Assembly: GCA_020029625.1 (NCBI GenBank)
Contig: JAIBJP010000092.1
Span: 1-9,730 of the forward strand
Reading direction: 5' to 3'
Length of the DNA: 9,730 bases
From: Actinomycetota bacterium
GTDB lineage: Bacteria; Actinomycetota; Thermoleophilia; Gaiellales; Gaiellaceae
Both the position numbers and the translations under genes were made by a program. Below, in pieces: positions 6,389 through 9,730 of this stretch (position 1 is the stretch's first letter; each line of letters begins with the position of its first letter). Under the pieces are notes generated by a model. The model was not told the DNA's origin. It made no database searches and worked only from the letters and a program-made list of their open reading frames with translations.

Positions 6389-6394
6389 TACACT
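6389..6394 (+). promoter_or_regulatory. possible -10 element (TACACT) just before ugd
   Basis: TACACT lies 8 bases upstream of the ugd ATG, inside the 21-base gap after the LCP gene. Transcription would start at about 6401-6403, almost on the start codon, giving a leaderless or near-leaderless mRNA. No convincing -35 is seen. The same hexamer recurs at 8883-8888 before ahcY. A purine stretch AGGAAG (6397-6402) abuts the ATG and could be an ill-spaced ribosome-binding site instead. Confidence 0.3.
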
Positions 6395-6402
6395 CCAGGA
6401 AG

Positions 6403-7749
6403 ATGCCTGAGCCTCTCGGAGTCATCGGTGCCGGCTGGGTTGGCCTCGTCACGGCCGCCTGCTTCGCCGACCTCGGCCACGACGTGGTGGTGCGCGACGT
6501 GGCGCCGGAGCGAATCGCCGAGCTCGAAGCGGGCCGCGTCCCGATCTACGAGCCGGGTCTCGCAGAGCTCATCGACCGCAACCGCGACCGCCTCCGCTTC
6601 ACGCTCGACCCGGAGGAGGTCTTCGCAGCCGCCAGGATCGCCTTCGTCTGCGTGCCGACCCCCCCGACTTACACCGGGGAGGCGGATCTCTCCGCGGTCG
6701 AGCGGGTGCTCGACGAGCTGCCCGAGCTGGCCGAACGGGCGATTCTCGTCATGAAGAGCACCGTTCCCGTCGGAACCGGCGAGCGGCTGCGCTTCCGGCT
6801 CGACAGCCGCTCGCTTGCTCACGTCGGCTACGTGTCGAACCCAGAGTTCCTCGCGGAGGGGACCGCGCTCCGCGACTTCATTCACCCCGACCGCGTGGTC
6901 ATCGGCGCATTCGACGAGACGGACGGGAATGCCGTCGCCGCGCTCTACGAGCCGATCGACGCGCCGGTCGTACGGGCCGACGTCGCCTCCGCGGAAATGA
7001 TCAAGCTCGCTTCCAACGCCTTCCTCGCCACCAAGATCTCCTTCATCAACGAGATCTCGAACGTCTGCGAGGAGACGGGCGCAGACGTCTCCGTCGTCGC
7101 CGGGGGGATGGGCCTCGACCGGCGGATCGGCAGCCTGTTCCTGCGGCCCGGTATCGGCTACTCGGGCTCGTGCCTCCCGAAGGACGTCTCTGCGCTCAAG
7201 CAGCTCGCCGGGAACTCGGGCTACCACTTCCAGCTCCTCACAGCCGTCATCGAGGTGAACGAGCTCCAGAAGCGCCGGGTCATGGGGAAGCTCACGAAGC
7301 ACCTAGGCGGCCTGCGGGGGAAGACGATCGCGATCCTGGGGCTCGCCTTCAAGCCGAACACGAACGACCTGCGCGATGCACCCAGTCTCATCCTGGCGCC
7401 GCGCCTGCTCGCCGAGGGAGCGGAAGTGCGGGGCTGGGACCCGGTCGCGCTCGAGGAGGCGCGCGCGATCATGCGCGGCGTCGACCTCCGCTCGACGCTC
7501 CTCGACGCAGTCACCGGTGCGGACGCGGCTGTGATCGTCACCGAGTGGGACGAGCTCCGCGACCTCGCGAAGCCCGAGATCCGCGACGCCATGCGCAACC
7601 CTCTCATCATCGACGGTCGCAACCTGCTCGACCCGGACACGGTCCGGGCCGCCGGCTTCACGTACGAGTCGATGGGGCGAGCCTCCTCGGATCTCAGGGC
7701 GCTGCCCGAGACTGAGGAGCCCGACCCCGAGCCCGAGCTCCAGACCTGA
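6403..7749 (+). CDS. ugd: UDP-glucose 6-dehydrogenase
   Basis: Cytoplasmic NAD-dependent enzyme that oxidises UDP-glucose twice to UDP-glucuronate, a precursor of envelope polysaccharides. The 448-residue length is normal. The N-terminal Rossmann fold has VIGAGWVGLVTAACFADLGH (7-26, GxGxxG). Then come VPTPP (84-88), KSTVPVGTG (118-126) and NPEFLAEG (146-153), where E148 and E152 are conserved. The central helix EMIKLASNAFLATKISFINE (198-217) carries K201 and N205. The catalytic cysteine is C257 in GYSGSCLPKD (252-261). The UDP-binding C-terminal domain has ILGLAFKPNTNDLRDAPS (311-328). The last 15 residues are acidic and proline-rich and look disordered. The start is ATG 6403. The nucleotidyltransferase follows after four bases, so the two are probably co-transcribed. 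A GDP-mannose dehydrogenase is possible within the superfamily, but the overall motif set fits UDP-glucose better. Confidence 0.93.
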   Translation: MPEPLGVIGAGWVGLVTAACFADLGHDVVVRDVAPERIAELEAGRVPIYEPGLAELIDRNRDRLRFTLDPEEVFAAARIAFVCVPTPPTYTGEADLSAVERVLDELPELAERAILVMKSTVPVGTGERLRFRLDSRSLAHVGYVSNPEFLAEGTALRDFIHPDRVVIGAFDETDGNAVAALYEPIDAPVVRADVASAEMIKLASNAFLATKISFINEISNVCEETGADVSVVAGGMGLDRRIGSLFLRPGIGYSGSCLPKDVSALKQLAGNSGYHFQLLTAVIEVNELQKRRVMGKLTKHLGGLRGKTIAILGLAFKPNTNDLRDAPSLILAPRLLAEGAEVRGWDPVALEEARAIMRGVDLRSTLLDAVTGADAAVIVTEWDELRDLAKPEIRDAMRNPLIIDGRNLLDPDTVRAAGFTYESMGRASSDLRALPETEEPDPEPELQT

Positions 7750-7753
7750 GGTA

Positions 7754-8455
7754 GTGGAAGCCATCATCCTGGCAGGCGGCAAGGCCGAGCGGCTCGGCCC
7801 GGCCGCGGAGGGAAGGCCGAAGCCCCTCGTCAGGGTCGGGGGGCGTCCGCTCGCGGCCTACCAGGTGGCGGCGCTCGCGGAGGCCGGCGTGGAGCGGGTC
7901 CTCGTGAGCTGCGCCGCCGGCCAGGGCGCACTCTTTCTCGCCGAGCTGGGCGGAATCGGCCCTGAGATCGTCCCGGTGGAAGAGCCCGAGCCGTTGGGGC
8001 GCGGCGGCGGGCTCCGCCTCGCCGCGCAGGAGCTCCGCGAGGGCGAGGCGTTCGCCCTGAACGGCGACGAGCTCGTCGACCTCGACTTCTCCGAGCTCCT
8101 CGGCCGCCACCGCGACGCTCCCGTGGCTGCGACGATCGTAGTCGTGCCCTTTGAATCGCCCTTCGGCGTCGTCCAGCTCGGCGACGGAGATCTCGTCACG
8201 GGCTTCGAGGAGGCTCCGCGGCTTCCGTACTGGGTCAGCTGTGGCGTCTACTTCCTCGGCGCGGAGGCGCTCGAGCGCCTCCCGGAGCGAGGAGACCACG
8301 AGCGGACCACGTTTCCCGAGCTTGCGGCCGAAGGAAAGCTGGCCGCTTTTCGCCACGAGGGCCTCTGGCTGACGGTGAACACTCCCAAGGATCTCCGGCG
8401 AGCCGAGGAAAGCATCGCGGGAGGAGGCTTGACTCGAATCGGCCCGCTGCGGTAG
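7754..8455 (+). CDS. sugar-1-phosphate nucleotidyltransferase (NTP_transferase family)
   Basis: A 233-residue single-domain enzyme that should activate a sugar phosphate with an NTP to give an NDP-sugar. The N-terminal signature ILAGGKAERLGP (5-16) and PKPLVRVGGRPL (22-33) bind the nucleotide. LNGDELVDLDF (102-112) carries the metal-binding D105. EPLGRGGGLRLAAQ (79-92) is the substrate loop, with R83 where a small residue (often T) is usual. Near the end, GLWLTVNTPKDLRRAEE (203-219) has T207 where many relatives have the second metal-binding Asp, though N209 could serve as in GlmU-type enzymes. The start is GTG 7754, four bases after ugd, with only a close GAGG at 7748-7751, so translation is probably coupled. 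It is shorter than ManC (about 350) and lacks a left-handed helix domain. The cupin after it suggests a mannose or related sugar, but the specificity is not readable. Confidence 0.87.
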   Translation: MEAIILAGGKAERLGPAAEGRPKPLVRVGGRPLAAYQVAALAEAGVERVLVSCAAGQGALFLAELGGIGPEIVPVEEPEPLGRGGGLRLAAQELREGEAFALNGDELVDLDFSELLGRHRDAPVAATIVVVPFESPFGVVQLGDGDLVTGFEEAPRLPYWVSCGVYFLGAEALERLPERGDHERTTFPELAAEGKLAAFRHEGLWLTVNTPKDLRRAEESIAGGGLTRIGPLR

Positions 8456-8465
8456 GACCGCCGCG

Positions 8466-8870
8466 ATGCGCGGGATCTCACCCAACCTCCTCGACCTCGA
8501 TCGCTTCGCTGTGGACGCGAAACAGGTCGACAAGCCGTGGGGCTACGAGCTCATCTACGCCTCCACCGACCGCTACTGCGGCAAGGTCATCTTCATCAGA
8601 GGCGGCGAAGAGCTGAGCCTCCAGTTCCACCGGGAGAAGGACGAGACGCTCTACGTCCAGTCCGGTCGCGTCGAGTTCCAGATCGGCGATCCCGGCAAGT
8701 CGGTGGACACGGAGGTCGTCGGCCCGGGCCGCGCCTTCCATCTCCAGCCGGGCACCGTTCACCGCCTGCGCGCCATCGAGGACACGGTCGTTCTGGAGGT
8801 CTCGACGCCGGAGGTCGACGACGTCGTCCGGCTCGAGGACCGCTACGGGCGAGCAGACCGGCCCGCGTAA
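8466..8870 (+). CDS. cupin protein similar to type II mannose-6-phosphate isomerase domain
   Basis: A 134-residue single cupin. VDKPWGYELIY (21-31), LSLQFHREKDETLYVQSG (50-67), PGTVHR (95-100) and STPEVDDVVRLEDRYGR (113-129) follow the pattern of the isomerase half of bifunctional ManC-type enzymes. Likely metal ligands are Q53, H55, E60 and H99, which would hold the metal used to interconvert fructose 6-phosphate and mannose 6-phosphate. The start is ATG 8466, ten bases after the nucleotidyltransferase stop, with AGGA at 8455-8458. An in-frame GTG at 8511 would still keep the cupin. The arrangement looks like a ManC fusion divided into two genes. A sugar isomerase or epimerase acting on another sugar, or a binding cupin, remains possible. 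Confidence 0.82.
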   Translation: MRGISPNLLDLDRFAVDAKQVDKPWGYELIYASTDRYCGKVIFIRGGEELSLQFHREKDETLYVQSGRVEFQIGDPGKSVDTEVVGPGRAFHLQPGTVHRLRAIEDTVVLEVSTPEVDDVVRLEDRYGRADRPA

Positions 8871-8886
8871 GTACAGCGTAAGTACA
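8865..8886 (+). repeat. tandem 11-base duplication across the cupin stop codon
   Basis: GCGTAAGTACA occurs twice back to back (8865-8875 and 8876-8886). The first copy holds the cupin TAA stop (8868-8870). The second runs into TACACT (8883-8888), a -10-like hexamer before ahcY. A recent slippage duplication is the simplest reading, and it shapes the ahcY promoter region. Confidence 0.85.
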
Positions 8887-8888
8887 CT
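8883..8888 (+). promoter_or_regulatory. possible -10 element (TACACT) before ahcY
   Basis: TACACT ends 10 bases before the ahcY ATG. A start about seven bases downstream would leave only a few untranslated bases. No Shine-Dalgarno is present before the ATG, which agrees with a nearly leaderless mRNA. No clear -35 is visible. The identical hexamer occurs at a similar place before ugd. Confidence 0.35.
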
Positions 8889-8898
8889 GACCCGCGGC

Positions 8899-9730
8899 AT
8901 GGCCGCAACCGCACCTCGGCATCACGTCAGGGATCTCGCCCTCGCGCCGGCGGGCGTGACGAGGATCGAATGGGCCGATCGGCAAATGCCGGTGCTGGCC
9001 GCGATTCGGGAGCGCTTCGAGAAGGAGCGCCCCCTCGAGGGCTACCGCATCTCCGCCTGCCTCCACGTGACGACCGAGACCGCCAACCTCGCTCGGACGC
9101 TCCAGGCGGGCGGCGCCGACGTCCTTGTCTGCGCCTCGAACCCACTCTCGACACAGGACGACGTCGCCGCGGCTCTCGTCAGCGAGTACGGCGTCCCCGT
9201 CTTCGCGATCAAGGGCGAGGACGACGAGACCTACTACGCCCACCTCACGGCCGCCCTCGACCATCACCCGCAGTTGACGATGGACGACGGAGCCGACGTC
9301 ATCGGCGTCCTCCATTCGGAGCGCCAGGATCAGCTCGGAGAGATCGTCGGCGGCACCGAGGAGACGACCACCGGCGTCATCCGCCTGCGCGCCCTCGAGC
9401 AGGAGGGCCGGCTCGGCTTTCCCATCGTCGCCGTGAACGAGGCGAAGACGAAGCATCTCTTCGACAACCGCTACGGCACGGGCCAGTCGACGATCGACGG
9501 GATCATCAGGGCGACGAACGTCCTCCTGGCTGGCCGGCGCTTCGTGATCTGCGGTTACGGCTGGGTCGGGCGCGGGGTCGCTATGCGCGCCCGCGGCATG
9601 GGTTCCCACGTGATCGTCACCGAGGTCGATCCAATCCGCGCGCTGGAGGCGCTCATGGACGGATTCGACGTGCTGACGATGGAGCGCGCGGCCGAGGTGG
9701 GCGACATCTTCTGCACCGCGACGGGCGACA
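8899..9730 (+). CDS. ahcY: S-adenosylhomocysteine hydrolase, N-terminal part (3' truncated)
   Basis: Cytoplasmic NAD-dependent enzyme that splits S-adenosylhomocysteine into adenosine and homocysteine, clearing the inhibitor left by methyltransferases. The frame is open from ATG 8899 to the window end (277 residues). The motifs align closely: LHVTTETANLARTL (55-68, with H56), ASNPLSTQDD (79-88), AIKGED (103-108), MDDGAD (128-133), GGTEETTTGV (151-160, with E155) and VNEAKTKHLFDNRYGTGQS (179-197, with K185 and D189). NAD binding begins at ICGYGWVGRG (217-226). The catalytic residues I can check are present. No Shine-Dalgarno precedes the ATG. The next upstream in-frame codons do not offer a better start. 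It follows the cupin by 28 bases on the same strand and probably has its own promoter. It supplies homocysteine, the substrate of the MetE-like protein in this window. Confidence 0.96.
   Translation, partial: MAATAPRHHVRDLALAPAGVTRIEWADRQMPVLAAIRERFEKERPLEGYRISACLHVTTETANLARTLQAGGADVLVCASNPLSTQDDVAAALVSEYGVPVFAIKGEDDETYYAHLTAALDHHPQLTMDDGADVIGVLHSERQDQLGEIVGGTEETTTGVIRLRALEQEGRLGFPIVAVNEAKTKHLFDNRYGTGQSTIDGIIRATNVLLAGRRFVICGYGWVGRGVAMRARGMGSHVIVTEVDPIRALEALMDGFDVLTMERAAEVGDIFCTATGD

Noticed and set aside
6388..7302. 304-codon open frame on the minus strand
   Set aside because: It is antisense to ugd, which has all its catalytic motifs. The product has no family features.
8596..9609. 337-codon open frame on the minus strand
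   Set aside because: It is antisense to the cupin and ahcY. The + strand frame carries the complete S-adenosylhomocysteine hydrolase motifs.

Overview
The window is high-GC, densely packed chromosomal DNA. Every gene I can support lies on the + strand. Actinobacteria-type LytR-CpsA-Psr plus LytR_C architecture, GTG starts and strong codon bias point to an actinobacterium, and the style suggests a deep lineage such as Thermoleophilia. The taxon is an inference from protein character only. No mobile element, CRISPR array, tRNA or rRNA was seen.

Layout: (1) 2-958, the end of the F-type ATP synthase operon: the C-terminal 174 residues of the beta subunit (atpD), then epsilon (atpC). (2) 959-1271, a 313-base stretch with a 20-base palindrome, a 43-residue zinc-ribbon gene (1067-1198) and a good intrinsic terminator (1223-1254) just before the next gene. 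(3) 1272-4428, a sulfur/thiol block: two overlapping MetE-family genes that together resemble a split cobalamin-independent methionine synthase, then a YbdK-type glutamate-cysteine ligase-like gene that seems to start at CTG and lacks about 23 conserved residues. (4) 4489-8870, a cell-envelope sugar block: an LCP glycopolymer transferase with an extra C-terminal domain, UDP-glucose 6-dehydrogenase, a sugar-1-phosphate nucleotidyltransferase and a cupin like the isomerase half of type II phosphomannose isomerase. (5) 8899-9730, the first 277 residues of S-adenosylhomocysteine hydrolase (ahcY), running off the end.

The genes suggest two jobs beyond ATP synthesis. AhcY releases homocysteine, which the MetE-like protein would methylate to methionine, and the YbdK-like ligase acts on thiol amino acids. 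Ugd, the nucleotidyltransferase and the cupin would make or activate sugars for envelope polymers, which LCP proteins attach to the wall. I see no clearly new system. The points most worth a second look are the split MetE pair with a metal-less partner barrel, the damaged-looking YbdK-like gene, the easily missed zinc-ribbon gene, and the terminator that leaves almost no room for a promoter before the methionine genes.
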